Positions 9,697 to 23,102 are shown, numbered from the stretch's first letter. The stretch: 64,000 nucleotides of DNA from Deinococcus humi (GCF_014201875.1 NZ_JACHFL010000018.1:1-64000), one strand, 5' to 3'. Translations and numbers: made by a program. The notes: generated from the letters alone by a model not told the origin.

Positions 9697-11826
9697 CTAT
9701 TTCGGCAGCAGGTCACCCACGTCTACCTGCGGGGTGGCCGGCCCCAGGGTGACCGAGGTCTGGGCACGCGGTTCGCTCGTCTCGCCGTAGATGCCGTTGC
9801 CGTCGCGGTCCCGGCCCCCGATGACGCTGAAGGTGCCGTTGCCCAGGTAGGCGGTGAAACGACCCAGGGCGTCCACGAGGGGCTGGAAAACCAGTCCGCG
9901 TGAATCCTGAATCCGCAGCCCCAGCGTGTCGCTGATGGCGGGTGCTCCCAGCGCGGCGACGGCGTTGATCATGCCGAAGCCGAACAGTGGGTCGCGCCCG
10001 GCGGCGCCCAGATCGGTGGCGGTGGCGCTCAGGCGGGCCAGGGTGGAGGCCGCGTCTGTTGTGACGCCCTTGCTGAGCAGCAGCGCGGCCAGCGCCGAGA
10101 CCTGGGGGGCCGCCTGACTCGTGCCCACCTGGGCCTCGTAGTCCGGTTGATTCTTGACGTAGTTCCAGCTGGTGGAGAGCACCAGATCTGGAAAGGGCGC
10201 CCCGTTCAGGGTGCCTCCGTTGAAAATGCCGGGGTCCCGTGACGGATCGGTTCCTCCAGGCGCGCTGAACTGCACGGCCGGGTAGGCGTTGCTGTAGACC
10301 GCATGTTTGGGGGCGCTGCCGCCGGACAGGGTTACGCTGCCCACCGCCACCGCTGCTGGGCAGGCCGCCGGGTAGTACGGCGTGGTGCCGTAGCCATTGC
10401 CCGCCGCGACGATGACCAGCGATCCAGCGGCGCTGGCCTCCTGAACGGCCTCGCACATCGGCTGGGCGGTGTCGGCGCTGATCTCTGCGCCCAGGCTCAG
10501 GTTGATCACGGCGGCCTTGTGGGGGTTGGTATAGGTCACGTTTTTCTTCGTCGCCGGGTCAGTCAGAGTGACGGACAGGCCAGCGGCGTAACGCACGGCC
10601 AGCGACACGTCGGCGATATCGGCGTCGCCTCCGGCGTCGATCACCCGGATGGGCAGCACCTTCACGTTGGCCCGTCGTACCGCGCCCACCACGCCCGTGG
10701 CACTGCAGTCCGCGCAGGCGCCCGTGTTCTGGCCCCAGCGGGCGGCGATCAGGCCGGCCACGTGGGTGCCGTGGCTGCCGGTCTGGCGGGTCCGCTCACC
10801 CGGATCGGTGGGATCGCTGTCCACGCCGTCGCCGTCACCGTTCCGGGGATCGGAGAGCAGGTCCAGCGCGCCCTCTCCCGGATTCCACAGCTGCCCTTCC
10901 AGGTCCGGGTGGTCGTAGCGCACGCCGCTGTCCACCACCGCCACCGTTACGGGCCGCGAGTACGCGCCGCCCTCCATGTCGCGCCACACGGCGGGATACC
11001 CCAGCAGCCGGAAGGGCCATTGCAGCCCCGCATACTGGTCAGTAGGCTCCAGCGGCTGGGCGACGGGAAGGGCCTGGGCTCCGACGGATCGGGGCAGAGT
11101 CTGGGCGCGCAGGATGGCATTGGGAACGGCGTACTCCACCCCTGGGTCGGCGCGGAGGATTCGCAGGGCTGCCTCCACATCCTCCACCTGCAACTCGGCG
11201 CTACGATCGGACAGCGGGCGGCTGGAGCGAACGCTCAGGTCGGCGGTGCGGAGGACGTTCAGGACGTGCTCAGTCCTGGCATTTGTCCCCTTGACGGTGG
11301 CGGCGCCCCCCGCGCTGCGGTATTTGACGATGATGCCGCGCGCCCGGCCTGCCTCTGCCAGGCGCGCTGTGGGGCCAGGGCCCACCCGCAGGTCCTGGCC
11401 CTGCGCGCTGGCTTCCTGGCGCAGCCGGCCAGTCAGGACGTACTGATCGGCCCGGACCGTCCAGATGGCGGCCCCTTTGGGGGCATCCACGCCGCCCTGT
11501 GCGTCCTGCGAACCCGCCGTCCAGACGATCTTAATTTGGCCCGTCAGCTCGGCCTGATCGGCGGCCAGGGGGGTGTCGAGCCCGCGGTCTGCGCGGATCT
11601 GCACGTTGACGTCACCCTGGCCCGAAACTGGCGAGACCTGAAGCCAGTCGGGCACGTCGGTCACGGTCCACCGGCCGCTGAACGGCTGCGTGGCCTGCGT
11701 GCCCAGCGTACGGCCCAGGTCCAGCGACTGGTCCTTGAGTGGCAGCGGCGCGGCTGGAGTGCAGGCCGCCAGGGTACAGGCCAGCGCCAGACTCAGGGGC
11801 AGGGTAGACAGGGACAGGCGGGGCAT
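9697..11826 (-). CDS. Secreted S8 family serine peptidase (subtilase) lipoprotein with BACON-like N-terminal domain
   Basis: Exported subtilisin-like protease, 709 residues from the chosen start. A lipoprotein signal peptide ends in LAAC (about residues 15-20). A beta-rich region (about 30-130) containing DVPDWLQVSPVSG resembles BACON domains. A propeptide-like region follows to about 280. The catalytic triad is visible: Asp in VAVVDSGV (about 298), His in GSHGTHVAG (about 355) and Ser in GTSQAAP (about 570). A C-terminal beta-rich tail contains a DRDGNGIYG motif that could bind calcium. The longer frame to 11973 lacks a signal peptide at its start, so the lipobox-proximal ATG is preferred. 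Confidence 0.9.
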   Translation of the reverse strand: MPRLSLSTLPLSLALACTLAACTPAAPLPLKDQSLDLGRTLGTQATQPFSGRWTVTDVPDWLQVSPVSGQGDVNVQIRADRGLDTPLAADQAELTGQIKIVWTAGSQDAQGGVDAPKGAAIWTVRADQYVLTGRLRQEASAQGQDLRVGPGPTARLAEAGRARGIIVKYRSAGGAATVKGTNARTEHVLNVLRTADLSVRSSRPLSDRSAELQVEDVEAALRILRADPGVEYAVPNAILRAQTLPRSVGAQALPVAQPLEPTDQYAGLQWPFRLLGYPAVWRDMEGGAYSRPVTVAVVDSGVRYDHPDLEGQLWNPGEGALDLLSDPRNGDGDGVDSDPTDPGERTRQTGSHGTHVAGLIAARWGQNTGACADCSATGVVGAVRRANVKVLPIRVIDAGGDADIADVSLAVRYAAGLSVTLTDPATKKNVTYTNPHKAAVINLSLGAEISADTAQPMCEAVQEASAAGSLVIVAAGNGYGTTPYYPAACPAAVAVGSVTLSGGSAPKHAVYSNAYPAVQFSAPGGTDPSRDPGIFNGGTLNGAPFPDLVLSTSWNYVKNQPDYEAQVGTSQAAPQVSALAALLLSKGVTTDAASTLARLSATATDLGAAGRDPLFGFGMINAVAALGAPAISDTLGLRIQDSRGLVFQPLVDALGRFTAYLGNGTFSVIGGRDRDGNGIYGETSEPRAQTSVTLGPATPQVDVGDLLPK

Positions 11827-11952
11827 TGGCCGTAGCATGCCGCATCCGGGTGGGGACTGCGTGAAAGAAATGCGGACCGCGCCGGGGACAGCGGACGGGT
11901 GGAGGGGGGCGGCGGGCTGGCAAAACCCCTTCCAGCACAGCACAATGGGGCG

Positions 11953-12510
11953 GTGCCCAGCGGACGTGTCCACAACCTGATCAACATTGCAGCCTACAGC
12001 GTCCTCGCCGCTGCCACCCTGATCCTCAGCCGCCAGGACCTGCTGACCATCACGCCGGTGCAGGCGCTGAATTTCACCCTTGCCTACGCGGCCGGAACGT
12101 TTCTCCTGTCACCGGACCTGGATCTGGCCGATGGCCGGGTGGACAGCAAACGTCACTGGGGGCTGCTGGGCTTTGTCTGGGTGCCCTACGGCAAGCTGTT
12201 CCGCCACCGGGGTCTGTCGCACAGCTGGGTGCTGGGGCCGCTGACCCGGCTGGCTTACCTGGCCCTGCTGATTACCCTGGTGGTGGGCGTGCTGCGCTAC
12301 GTCGTGCCCGGGATGACGCTGCCCACCATCCCGCAGCCGATCAGCCTGAAATTCATCGTGCCGCTGGTGCTGGGCTACTTTCTTAGCCAGTGGCTGCACC
12401 TGATCGCCGATGGCATCCGGCCCGATCACGGCCTGCGGCAGGGGGCCAGAAAGCTGAAGCTGCAGCGTTCACGACACCGGCCAGCCCGGTCCAGAAGCCG
12501 GCGGGCCTAG
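11953..12510 (+). CDS. DUF2227 family metal-binding membrane protein
   Basis: Protein of 185 residues with about four hydrophobic segments, matching the DUF2227 putative metal-binding family. Conserved polar motifs are VHNLI near the N-terminus, SPDLDL, RHRGLSHS and HLIADG; these His and Asp residues probably form a metal site at the membrane surface. GTG 11953 is chosen because the family starts with an S-G-R-x-H-N motif; CACAAT six bases upstream may be a degenerate -10 of a leaderless transcript. The C-terminus is very basic. Function is unknown. Confidence 0.75.
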   Translation: MPSGRVHNLINIAAYSVLAAATLILSRQDLLTITPVQALNFTLAYAAGTFLLSPDLDLADGRVDSKRHWGLLGFVWVPYGKLFRHRGLSHSWVLGPLTRLAYLALLITLVVGVLRYVVPGMTLPTIPQPISLKFIVPLVLGYFLSQWLHLIADGIRPDHGLRQGARKLKLQRSRHRPARSRSRRA

Positions 12511-12527
12511 GGGGCTGTCAAAGCCCT

Positions 12528-13265
12528 CTACTCAATCTGCAGCAGTTCCCGGTGCGCCAGCCCCCGCCCGCTGGCCACCTGCCATGCCCCGCGTGCGTCG
12601 CCACGTTCCACCCGCGTCATGAAGGCGGAGTCGGCGGCCAGCGTGGTCAGCAACCAGAAATCGCCCCAGACCTCCAGACCCCACGCGGCGCGCATGCTTT
12701 TGGACGCCGCCACCCACACCGGCTCCGACAGGTGCTCCAGCGGCGCGATGAAATGCCATTCGCCATCGGTGCCGGGGGTGCGGGCCACCTCACGGCGGTA
12801 CTCACGTCTCTCGCGGTTGCTCATGGCCTCCCAGGTGCCCTCGGCGCAGTAGTGGGCCGGAAAGGCGCTGAAGGTGTCCCGGCAGCGGGTGGGCCGCGCC
12901 TCGTACTGGGTGCAGGCTCCATTCTCGCGGTCCAGCAGTGGGCAGAATCCCACCTCCTGGCGGTGACGCTGCACATACTGGGCGTCGTCCTTTGCGGTCC
13001 GCGCGTTCTGGAGGGCGGCGCGGGCGTGCGCCTCCACGGCCACCGCCTGCGCGGAGTCAATGGCGCGGGCGGTGATGATCGCCTCGGCCAGCGACACCCG
13101 GATCGGCATGTTGCAGCACTGGAAGCATCCCGCCTCGCAGAAGATCTTGCCGCCGCGCGCCCGGTAGCCCGCCTGCCACCTGTCGGCCTGCCGCCCGTAG
13201 CGGTCATAGGCCCGTTGCACGGGAGCCGTGACCGGATCGGTGGGGGAGGGAAGAGCACGCGTCAT
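12528..13265 (-). CDS. YkgJ family cysteine-cluster protein
   Basis: Protein of 245 residues with a YkgJ-type zinc- or iron-binding cysteine cluster. The first motif is [10 protein letters not shown] (about residues 42-51). Further cysteines occur in [19 protein letters not shown] and PAHYC. The C-terminal about 80 residues carry no recognised domain. It has its own promoter: TAGGCT lies seven bases before the ATG, so it is probably leaderless and separate from the upstream Nudix operon. The role of this family is not established; proposals include metal or Fe-S handling. Confidence 0.8.
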   Translation of the reverse strand: MTRALPSPTDPVTAPVQRAYDRYGRQADRWQAGYRARGGKIFCEAGCFQCCNMPIRVSLAEAIITARAIDSAQAVAVEAHARAALQNARTAKDDAQYVQRHRQEVGFCPLLDRENGACTQYEARPTRCRDTFSAFPAHYCAEGTWEAMSNRERREYRREVARTPGTDGEWHFIAPLEHLSEPVWVAASKSMRAAWGLEVWGDFWLLTTLAADSAFMTRVERGDARGAWQVASGRGLAHRELLQIE

Positions 13266-13272
13266 GAGGCGC

Positions 13273-13278
13273 AGCCTA
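13273..13278 (-). promoter_or_regulatory. -10 box of leaderless YkgJ transcript
   Basis: TAGGCT on the minus strand, 7 bases before ATG 13265; no Shine-Dalgarno and no clear -35. Confidence 0.6.
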
Positions 13279-13322
13279 TCCCGCTGCCGAATGCAGAATG
13301 GAGAGGTGGGTGGGATTGGCCC

Positions 13323-14319
<997 letters not shown>

Positions 14320-14323
<4 letters not shown>

Positions 14324-14679
14324 ACGCCGCCCCCGGTCTGCGGGTCCTTGCGGGTCCAGCGGTTGGCGTCGCGGCTTTCCACCTTGTCCATCATGCGGGC
14401 AAAACCGCGCTCCAGGCTGATGCCGCCCCGGTTGGCCATACACATCATCACGAACAGCAGGTCTGCCAGTTCCAGCTCCAGATCGCCCGCGGGCTCGCCG
14501 GGTTTGGGCGTCTTGCCGTGTTCGTGGGCGATGACCCGGGCCACCTCGCCCGCTTCCTCGGTCAGGCGGGCCATCAGCAGCAGCGGCGGAAAATAGCCCT
14601 CCTTGAACTGCGAGATGTACGCGTCCACACGGGCGCTGGCGTCGGCGAAGGTCAGGGAGGGGGGGGCGATCTGGGACAT
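14320..14679 (-). CDS. MazG-like nucleotide pyrophosphohydrolase
   Basis: All-alpha NTP pyrophosphohydrolase, 119 residues, hydrolysing (d)NTPs to NMP and PPi. The metal-binding signature is split as LTEEAGEVARV (Glu-Glu-x-x-Glu, about 41-51) and ELADLLFVMMCMAN (Glu and Asp, about 70-83). A substrate-binding Lys/Arg region follows (MMDKVESRDANRW). It is first in a probable operon with DinB-like and Nudix genes, which suggests sanitation of modified or excess nucleotides. It has a leaderless-type promoter. Confidence 0.87.
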
Positions 14680-14684
14680 GCCGC

Positions 14685-14690
14685 AGGCTA
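14685..14690 (-). promoter_or_regulatory. -10 box of leaderless mazG-like transcript
   Basis: TAGCCT on the minus strand, 5 bases before ATG 14679. Confidence 0.55.
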
Positions 14691-14723
14691 GCGCGTGGCC
14701 GGGCTCGAACCTCGACCGGAACG

Positions 14724-14752
14724 AAAAAGCCCCCTCCGCTGGGAAAGGGGCT
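14724..14752 (-). terminator. Intrinsic terminator after the DUF4384 gene
   Basis: Read leftward: AGCCCC-TTTCCCAGCGGAGG-GGGCT followed by TTTTT. It lies 17 bases past the DUF4384 stop and upstream of mazG, so it separates these two minus-strand genes. Its loop matches the hairpin at the end of mrpG. Confidence 0.85.
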
Positions 14753-14769
14753 GTCGGATATGGGCGTGC

Positions 14770-15267
14770 TTACCGGATATACAGGTAGGTTTCCTGCACG
14801 TCTCGGTCCCCCAGAGCGTAGGGGGTCAGGTAGGCGGTGGTGGTCGAGTTCCAGCGGTTGCCGTCGTACGTGCCGCTCAGCACGAGGCTCGTGGTGGGGC
14901 GCACGCGGGTAAAGATGGCACGCACCCGCTGGATGCCGCGCGGCTCGGCCAGGTTGTACATCACGCCGTCTTCGGGACGCGGGAAGAAAGTGGTCCCGGC
15001 ATTCACGTAGACGTTCTGGGCCAGGACGCTGGCAAAGCCGTTGCTCTGCAGGGCGATCAGGGTCACGTAGCCGGGCACGCGGGCGCTGAACTGAAAACGC
15101 ACTGCCTCGCCCACGGCGTAGGTGCTGCCCTCGCCCCGGTCCGGGCGCAGGCCGGTGATCAGGTTGCTGCGCTGCGGCTGAATCTGAACGTTGGCGTTGG
15201 GCTGGACAGTCACGGTGCAGGCGCTGAGCCCCAGGGCCAGCGTGCCGAGCAGAAGGAAGGTGCGCAT
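14770..15267 (-). CDS. DUF4384 domain lipoprotein
   Basis: Exported protein of 165 residues with a lipoprotein signal ([17 protein letters not shown], Cys at about 17) followed by a DUF4384 domain: the [12 protein letters not shown] strand, GYVTLIAL and the [12 protein letters not shown] stretch are typical. Function is unknown; the family occurs in periplasmic or surface proteins. The start is ATG 15267 rather than 15279, because the upstream ATG forms part of the TATGCT -10 box. Confidence 0.82.
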   Translation of the reverse strand: MRTFLLLGTLALGLSACTVTVQPNANVQIQPQRSNLITGLRPDRGEGSTYAVGEAVRFQFSARVPGYVTLIALQSNGFASVLAQNVYVNAGTTFFPRPEDGVMYNLAEPRGIQRVRAIFTRVRPTTSLVLSGTYDGNRWNSTTTAYLTPYALGDRDVQETYLYIR

Positions 15268-15274
15268 ACCCGGC

Positions 15275-15280
15275 AGCATA
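15275..15280 (-). promoter_or_regulatory. -10 box of leaderless DUF4384 transcript
   Basis: TATGCT on the minus strand, 7 bases before ATG 15267; it contains the rejected upstream ATG. Confidence 0.6.
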
Positions 15281-15401
15281 GGCGCCCAGGCTGACGGGAA
15301 GCTGAGAGAAAGCCGCCTGACAATTCAGGTTCGGGACCAGGAAACGCCCTCTGCGCGGCGTGATCCCATCTTTCCTGACGGTTGCCACGCTGGCCCTGAC
15401 G

Positions 15402-15407
15402 TACCAT
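15402..15407 (+). promoter_or_regulatory. -10 box of leaderless ftsH transcript
   Basis: TACCAT, 5 bases before ATG 15413; no ribosome site in the interval. Confidence 0.5.
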
Positions 15408-15412
15408 GCGGT

Positions 15413-17329
<1,917 letters not shown>

Positions 17330-17387
17330 AATAGGGCGGGTGGCTGCAGGCGGTCAGCTCCCTCTGAGGCCCCTTTTCCTCGGCTGC

Positions 17388-18566
17388 TCAGTCCTCATCC
17401 TCCGGGTCACGGGTCTCGCTGGGTTTGATGGGAGAACGGGTGCGGTTCTGCTCGGGCGGCCTGCGCTCACCGTCGTCGCGCGTCAGTTTGATCTCGATAG
17501 GCGAGCCGCCGAAGTTCAGGCTGCGCTGGGGGAACGGAATCTCGATGCCCGCCTGATCCATGGCGATCTTGATGCGGCGATTGAACTCGCGGCCCACCGC
17601 GTACTGGCTCTTGGGCAGGACCTTGAACAGGGCGCGCAACGTTACGCCATCGGCGGCCAGCTGGGTGACGCCCTGAATCTCAGGTTCCTCCAGAAAGAAA
17701 CGCTTCCAGTCCTCGGCGGCGTAAAGCTCGTCACTGACGGCCTTCAGCACGCGCAACGCGTCGTTGATGTTGGCATTGTAGGTCACGTCCACAGTGGCCA
17801 CCACCCGGCTCCAGTCCTTGCTGCTGACGCTGACGGTATTGATCTGACCGTTGGGGACGATATGCACCGTGCCGTCCAGGGCGCGCAGGGCGGTCACGCG
17901 CAGATTCAGCCTCTCCACGTTGCCGCTGAGGGTCCCGCTGTTGACCGTGATCACGTCGCCCACACCGTACTGATCTTCCAGCAGAATGAAAAAGCCGGTG
18001 AAAACGTCCTTGATCAGGCTCTGTGCGCCGAAACCCACTGCCAGACCCAGCACCGAGACCCCGGCCAGCAGGCTGGTGGCATTGACCCCCAGCGCCTGCA
18101 GGCCCGCGATCAGGCTGATGATGATGATGATGACCTTCAGGGTGCTTTCCACCACGCCCTTGAGGGTCTGTACCCGCACGTTGCGGCGGTTGAATTCCTC
18201 GTCGCCCGGCACGATGCTCTCGCTGAAATTGCCCACCATCCGCCACGCGATCAGGGCGAGCGCCACGATCACCACGGCCTGTCCGGCGGTGTTGCGGAAG
18301 CCCTCGGCAATGTTCTGACCCAGTGCGAACAGCACGGGGACGTCGGGCAGGTAGATCTTGTAGGTGGCGTAGGCGACGTAACCCACCACCACGGTCACCA
18401 GCCACAGCCATTTCAGGGCCTGCAGCATGCGGGCGTCGATCTGGTCTTTCAGGGCCCGCAGCAGCAGGTGGCCAAAACGGTAGATGGCGTAGGAGATGAC
18501 CAGCGCGATGGCCAGCCAGAGCCACACGCTGGGTTTAGACAGTTGGACAAGCAGAATTTCCAGCAT
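17388..18566 (-). CDS. Mechanosensitive ion channel (MscS family)
   Basis: Small-conductance mechanosensitive channel, 392 residues. Three to four N-terminal hydrophobic segments include an Ile-rich helix encoded by five tandem ATC codons. The pore-lining TM3 region reads GVSVLGLAVGFGAQSLIKDVFTGFFILLED, the hallmark of MscS. The beta domain (VERLNLRVTALRALDGTVHIVPNGQI) and the alpha/beta C-terminal domain follow, ending in a charged Arg/Pro/Glu-rich tail. ATG 18566 is used because the upstream frame extension has no membrane-protein character. It is convergent with ftsH. Confidence 0.92.
   Translation of the reverse strand: MLEILLVQLSKPSVWLWLAIALVISYAIYRFGHLLLRALKDQIDARMLQALKWLWLVTVVVGYVAYATYKIYLPDVPVLFALGQNIAEGFRNTAGQAVVIVALALIAWRMVGNFSESIVPGDEEFNRRNVRVQTLKGVVESTLKVIIIIISLIAGLQALGVNATSLLAGVSVLGLAVGFGAQSLIKDVFTGFFILLEDQYGVGDVITVNSGTLSGNVERLNLRVTALRALDGTVHIVPNGQINTVSVSSKDWSRVVATVDVTYNANINDALRVLKAVSDELYAAEDWKRFFLEEPEIQGVTQLAADGVTLRALFKVLPKSQYAVGREFNRRIKIAMDQAGIEIPFPQRSLNFGGSPIEIKLTRDDGERRPPEQNRTRSPIKPSETRDPEDED
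18117..18131. repeat. (GAT)5 trinucleotide repeat inside the MscS gene
   Basis: Five tandem GAT units (plus strand) encode five consecutive Ile (ATC) in the membrane segment preceding the pore helix. A slip would change helix length by whole residues without a frameshift. Confidence 0.8.
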
Positions 18567-18671
18567 AACGGTCCAGTCTCTCACAAAGGACCTGAAGCCG
18601 GAATGACAGCCGGATGGGAAAATGTAGGGTGCCTGCCGCCCTGACCGGCGGTGACCCTGCCCGCAGCCCAC

Positions 18672-18677
18672 TAGACT
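18672..18677 (+). promoter_or_regulatory. -10 box of leaderless transcript for the 114-residue protein
   Basis: TAGACT, 7 bases before ATG 18685. Confidence 0.6.
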
Positions 18678-18684
18678 GCCGGGT

Positions 18685-19029
18685 ATGTCTTCCGAAGCCA
18701 GCAAAACAGCAGCCAGCAAGCCAGACAGCAGCAAGCCCATTTCTCCGGATGACCGCGCCCGGCTGGACCCCGTGTTCATGCAGGTGGTGCTGGACGTGCA
18801 GGCGCAGGTGCAGCAGACCCAGCCCACGCAGACCGGAAATCTGGCCGCCATGTTCCACAAGGAGACGGTGGGCGACGCCCTGCAAGGGCTGGCCATGCTG
18901 ATCGCGGGCTGGAACCAGAACCGCATCGACGGCGCGGGGCTGGCCCGGGCCGTTAAATCCCTGCGTGCCCTGGATCTGCCCGAACTGGCCGGGCGGATGG
19001 AAAAACTGCGCCAGATCGACGAGGGCTGA
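18685..19029 (+). CDS. Hypothetical protein, 114 residues
   Basis: Soluble protein with a Ser/Ala/Lys-rich disordered N-terminus (1-20) and a mainly helical body. I do not recognise the family. A leaderless-type promoter, high-GC third positions and in-frame coding between two well-defined genes support a real gene. No signal peptide, membrane segment or cysteines are visible. It is divergent from the MscS gene and convergent with the VOC gene. Confidence 0.7.
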   Translation: MSSEASKTAASKPDSSKPISPDDRARLDPVFMQVVLDVQAQVQQTQPTQTGNLAAMFHKETVGDALQGLAMLIAGWNQNRIDGAGLARAVKSLRALDLPELAGRMEKLRQIDEG

Positions 19030-19068
19030 CCCGGGCGGGGAAACGGCTGGCCCGTCTCCCTGGACCGT

Positions 19069-19449
19069 CTAGCTCGAGGGGAGCCGCGTGATGATCTCCA
19101 GCCCGTGGCCGGTAGGGTCTTTGAAATACACGCCCCGTCCACCGTGATGGGTGTTGACCTGGCCGGGCAGGGTCATCTGCGGATCGGCCCAGTGATCCAG
19201 CTGGCTGGTCAGCATGCGGCCGTAAATTTCGTCGAAGGTGCGGTTATCGACCAGAAAGGCGACGTGCTGCATCTGGATGCTTTCCGTTTCCGGCTTTGCA
19301 AACTGGATGTGCGTCCCGTCCTCCAGGTACACCGTGGCGAACGGCCCCCAGAAGGTCGGGGCGTTCAGGCCGAACAGCCAGGCCAGGAAGGTGGCCGCCT
19401 CGGCTTTATCGTGGGCGGCGAGCAGAACGTGATGGAAGTGGATGGGCAT
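19069..19449 (-). CDS. VOC family (glyoxalase/dioxygenase-fold) protein
   Basis: Small vicinal-oxygen-chelate protein, 126 residues. It begins with a HFHHVLLAAHDKAEAATF strand-helix unit and ends with GRGVYFKDPTGHGLEII, the glyoxalase-type C-terminal strand carrying the metal-ligand Glu. His near the N-terminus and Glu near the C-terminus are the likely metal ligands. The substrate is unknown. The promoter is unclear; 77 bases separate it from the upstream glycosyltransferase stop, so it may be co-transcribed. Confidence 0.82.
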   Translation of the reverse strand: MPIHFHHVLLAAHDKAEAATFLAWLFGLNAPTFWGPFATVYLEDGTHIQFAKPETESIQMQHVAFLVDNRTFDEIYGRMLTSQLDHWADPQMTLPGQVNTHHGGRGVYFKDPTGHGLEIITRLPSS

Positions 19450-19526
19450 GTGGGCCTCTGTTGGACGCGGCAGGGCCTCTGGCTCAAGCAGCCGGCCAGA
19501 GGGGCGCGTGGCAGCATTCTAATCCT

Positions 19527-20183
19527 TCAGGACTTCTTGCGCCGGGCCCGGAAGGTCAGCAGATCGGCGTACATGCGGGTTCGGGCCCACGCGCCGTTCC
19601 AGAACCCACGTTTTTTCTCCTTGAGCACCTGTCCCACCTGTGGTAGTTCCACGTAATCCCACCGCGCTCCGGTGGCCTTGAGGTGCGCGGTGATGGCCGG
19701 TTCGGGCCAGCGTTCCTCGCCCAGGTGGGGCACGGCCAGCAGCCAGTCGCGGCGGCAGACCCGCTGCCCACTCAGGTGCGGCGTCAGTTTATTGCCCCAG
19801 TCGGTCACGAAACCGCCGCCCTCGAAGACGCCGATGCTCATGTCCAGTTCGCCGCTGATCACCGGGCGCAGCATCCGCCGCAGGTGGTCCAGGGTCAGCC
19901 CGGTCAGGTCGGCGTCCAGCATCACAATGAACTCGGCGTTCGTGGCGTCCAGCGCCGCCCTCAGGGCCGCGCCCTTACCGACGTTCTCGGCCAGTTCCAC
20001 TACCCGCGCTCCCGCCGCGCGGGCCACCGCTGCCGTAGCGTCGTCGCTGCCATCGGAGGCCACCACCACCTGCGGCGCGAGTTGCAGACCCACCCGCACC
20101 ACGTCCGCCACCGTGTCCGCCTCGTTGTAGGCGGGAATGATCACCGCCACGGACGGGGCTTCGGGGGGGCGCGAGTCCAGCAT
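19527..20183 (-). CDS. Glycosyltransferase family 2
   Basis: GT-A fold nucleotide-sugar transferase of 218 residues. The N-terminal VIIPAYNEADTVADVV and ASDGSDD motifs bind the nucleotide, and DADLTG is the DxD-type metal motif. There is no membrane helix, so it is cytosolic, as for dolichyl-phosphate-type or polysaccharide-related GT2 enzymes of this length; the acceptor is unknown. The start is ATG 20183 because the first ATG (20190-20192) lies within the TAGCAT -10 box. Confidence 0.85.
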   Translation of the reverse strand: MLDSRPPEAPSVAVIIPAYNEADTVADVVRVGLQLAPQVVVASDGSDDATAAVARAAGARVVELAENVGKGAALRAALDATNAEFIVMLDADLTGLTLDHLRRMLRPVISGELDMSIGVFEGGGFVTDWGNKLTPHLSGQRVCRRDWLLAVPHLGEERWPEPAITAHLKATGARWDYVELPQVGQVLKEKKRGFWNGAWARTRMYADLLTFRARRKKS

Positions 20184-20190
20184 GATGCCC

Positions 20191-20196
20191 ATGCTA
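20191..20196 (-). promoter_or_regulatory. -10 box of leaderless GT2 transcript
   Basis: TAGCAT on the minus strand, 7 bases before ATG 20183. Confidence 0.55.
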
Positions 20197-20253
20197 CGGG
20201 AAGGCGGGTCCGCCGTGGCCGGGCTGGGCTGAACGGGACTGCGCCATCTGCCC

Positions 20254-20259
20254 TAAACT
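20254..20259 (+). promoter_or_regulatory. -10 box of leaderless argS transcript
   Basis: TAAACT, 8 bases before ATG 20268; no Shine-Dalgarno. Confidence 0.6.
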
Positions 20260-20267
20260 TCCATGTT

Positions 20268-22097
<1,830 letters not shown>

Positions 22098-22100
22098 GGG

Positions 22101-22154
22101 GAACAGGGGGTGGGAACAGCAAATTCATCTGCTTGTTCCCACGCTCCCTGTTTT
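22101..22154. terminator. Long bidirectional hairpin between argS and the alpha/beta hydrolase
   Basis: GTGGGAACA (22110-22118) pairs perfectly with TGTTCCCAC (22134-22142). The helix extends inward by GCA/TGC and outward by ACAGGGGG/CTCCCTGT, giving a stem of about 20 bp. TTTT follows on the plus strand. It lies tail-to-tail between two genes. Confidence 0.75.
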
Positions 22155-22157
22155 GCC

Positions 22158-23021
22158 CTACTTGGCTGCCTTCACGGTGGCGCGTTCTTCGAGCCGTTTG
22201 TAGAAGTTCACCAGCTTTTGCGCCATCTCTGGCGTAAAGCGGTTGCCGCCCAGGTGGGGGCCGCTCAGGGAGACGAACTCGCTGTTTCCCAGAGCGGCGT
22301 GCGGATACAGGCGTTCGCCGTTGGTCAGGGCCGGGACAGTGCCGTCGCTGACGCTGGCGGCCACGAACAGTGGCAGGTACGGCGCTTTGAAGGTCTGCAT
22401 CAGCGGGTCCATGCTGGGCGGCGGCTCGCTCTGGGTGCCGTAGGCCACGCTGATCTCCTTGCGGCGGGTGGACGAGGCCCCCCAGGCCACCCGTAGGTCC
22501 GTCCAGGCATCAATCAGCGCCACGCCGCCCACCCGGTAGGGACTACCGGGCAGGGCGCTCCGCAGGGCCATCAGGCCGCCCATGCTCAGGCCTAGGGCGT
22601 AGGTGCGGCCATTCCAGCCAAAGCGCTTGAGGGCGGCGGCGTGGATCTGCCCCACTTCCTTCATGGCGCTGGGGCTGCCCCAGGTGGCGGGGCCGCCGTC
22701 GCCGCTAAGGAGAACAGCAAAATGTGAATCCAGCAGGGCTTCGATCAGCACCCGGAAGGTGGCGCTGTCACGCAAACGGGGCGCGCTCTGATTGCGGGGG
22801 TGAGAGACCACCACCAGCGGGCAGGGCAGGTAGGTGCAACTGTCGGGAATTCGCAGCAGGGATTCACGCCCGGTCTGGCCCAGCGGCAGCCAGTCGACCG
22901 GCTGGGGCGACGTGCCGGACTGGGGGATGTTGGGAACGGGGGTGCGCGGCGGCGTGGCGGCTCCCGCAACAGAGGGAACAGTCACGGCCAGCACCGCAAT
23001 CAGGGAAAGGAACCGACTCAC
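22158..23021 (-). CDS. Secreted alpha/beta hydrolase
   Basis: Exported alpha/beta-hydrolase-fold protein, 287 residues from GTG 23021. The signal peptide is FLSLIAVLAVTVPSVAGAA. The nucleophile elbow is GLSMGGL (Ser in G-x-S-x-G), and a C-terminal SGPHLGG provides the likely catalytic His. Substrate unknown. The longer frame starts at 23066, but the chosen GTG begins directly at the signal peptide and follows a TACAGT -10 by 10 bases; this start choice is an inference. Confidence 0.8.
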   Translation of the reverse strand: MSRFLSLIAVLAVTVPSVAGAATPPRTPVPNIPQSGTSPQPVDWLPLGQTGRESLLRIPDSCTYLPCPLVVVSHPRNQSAPRLRDSATFRVLIEALLDSHFAVLLSGDGGPATWGSPSAMKEVGQIHAAALKRFGWNGRTYALGLSMGGLMALRSALPGSPYRVGGVALIDAWTDLRVAWGASSTRRKEISVAYGTQSEPPPSMDPLMQTFKAPYLPLFVAASVSDGTVPALTNGERLYPHAALGNSEFVSLSGPHLGGNRFTPEMAQKLVNFYKRLEERATVKAAK

Positions 23022-23031
23022 AACGTCCCAG

Positions 23032-23037
23032 ACTGTA
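23032..23037 (-). promoter_or_regulatory. -10 box upstream of the alpha/beta hydrolase
   Basis: TACAGT on the minus strand, 10 bases before GTG 23021. Confidence 0.45.
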
Positions 23038-23102
23038 GCGCGCCGGACCTCACGGCGCACTGACATGGCGGCGCCACCGTCCTTGGGCCGCCCCCATCTG
23101 CT

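Noticed and set aside
14690..14720. GGTTCGA-like T-loop suggesting a tRNA (minus strand)
   Set aside because: The flanking bases do not form a T-stem and no D-arm, anticodon arm or acceptor stem can be folded; it overlaps the mazG promoter.
19683..20267. 195-codon extension upstream of argS
   Set aside because: Antisense to the glycosyltransferase; ArgS family start and a -10 box point to ATG 20268.
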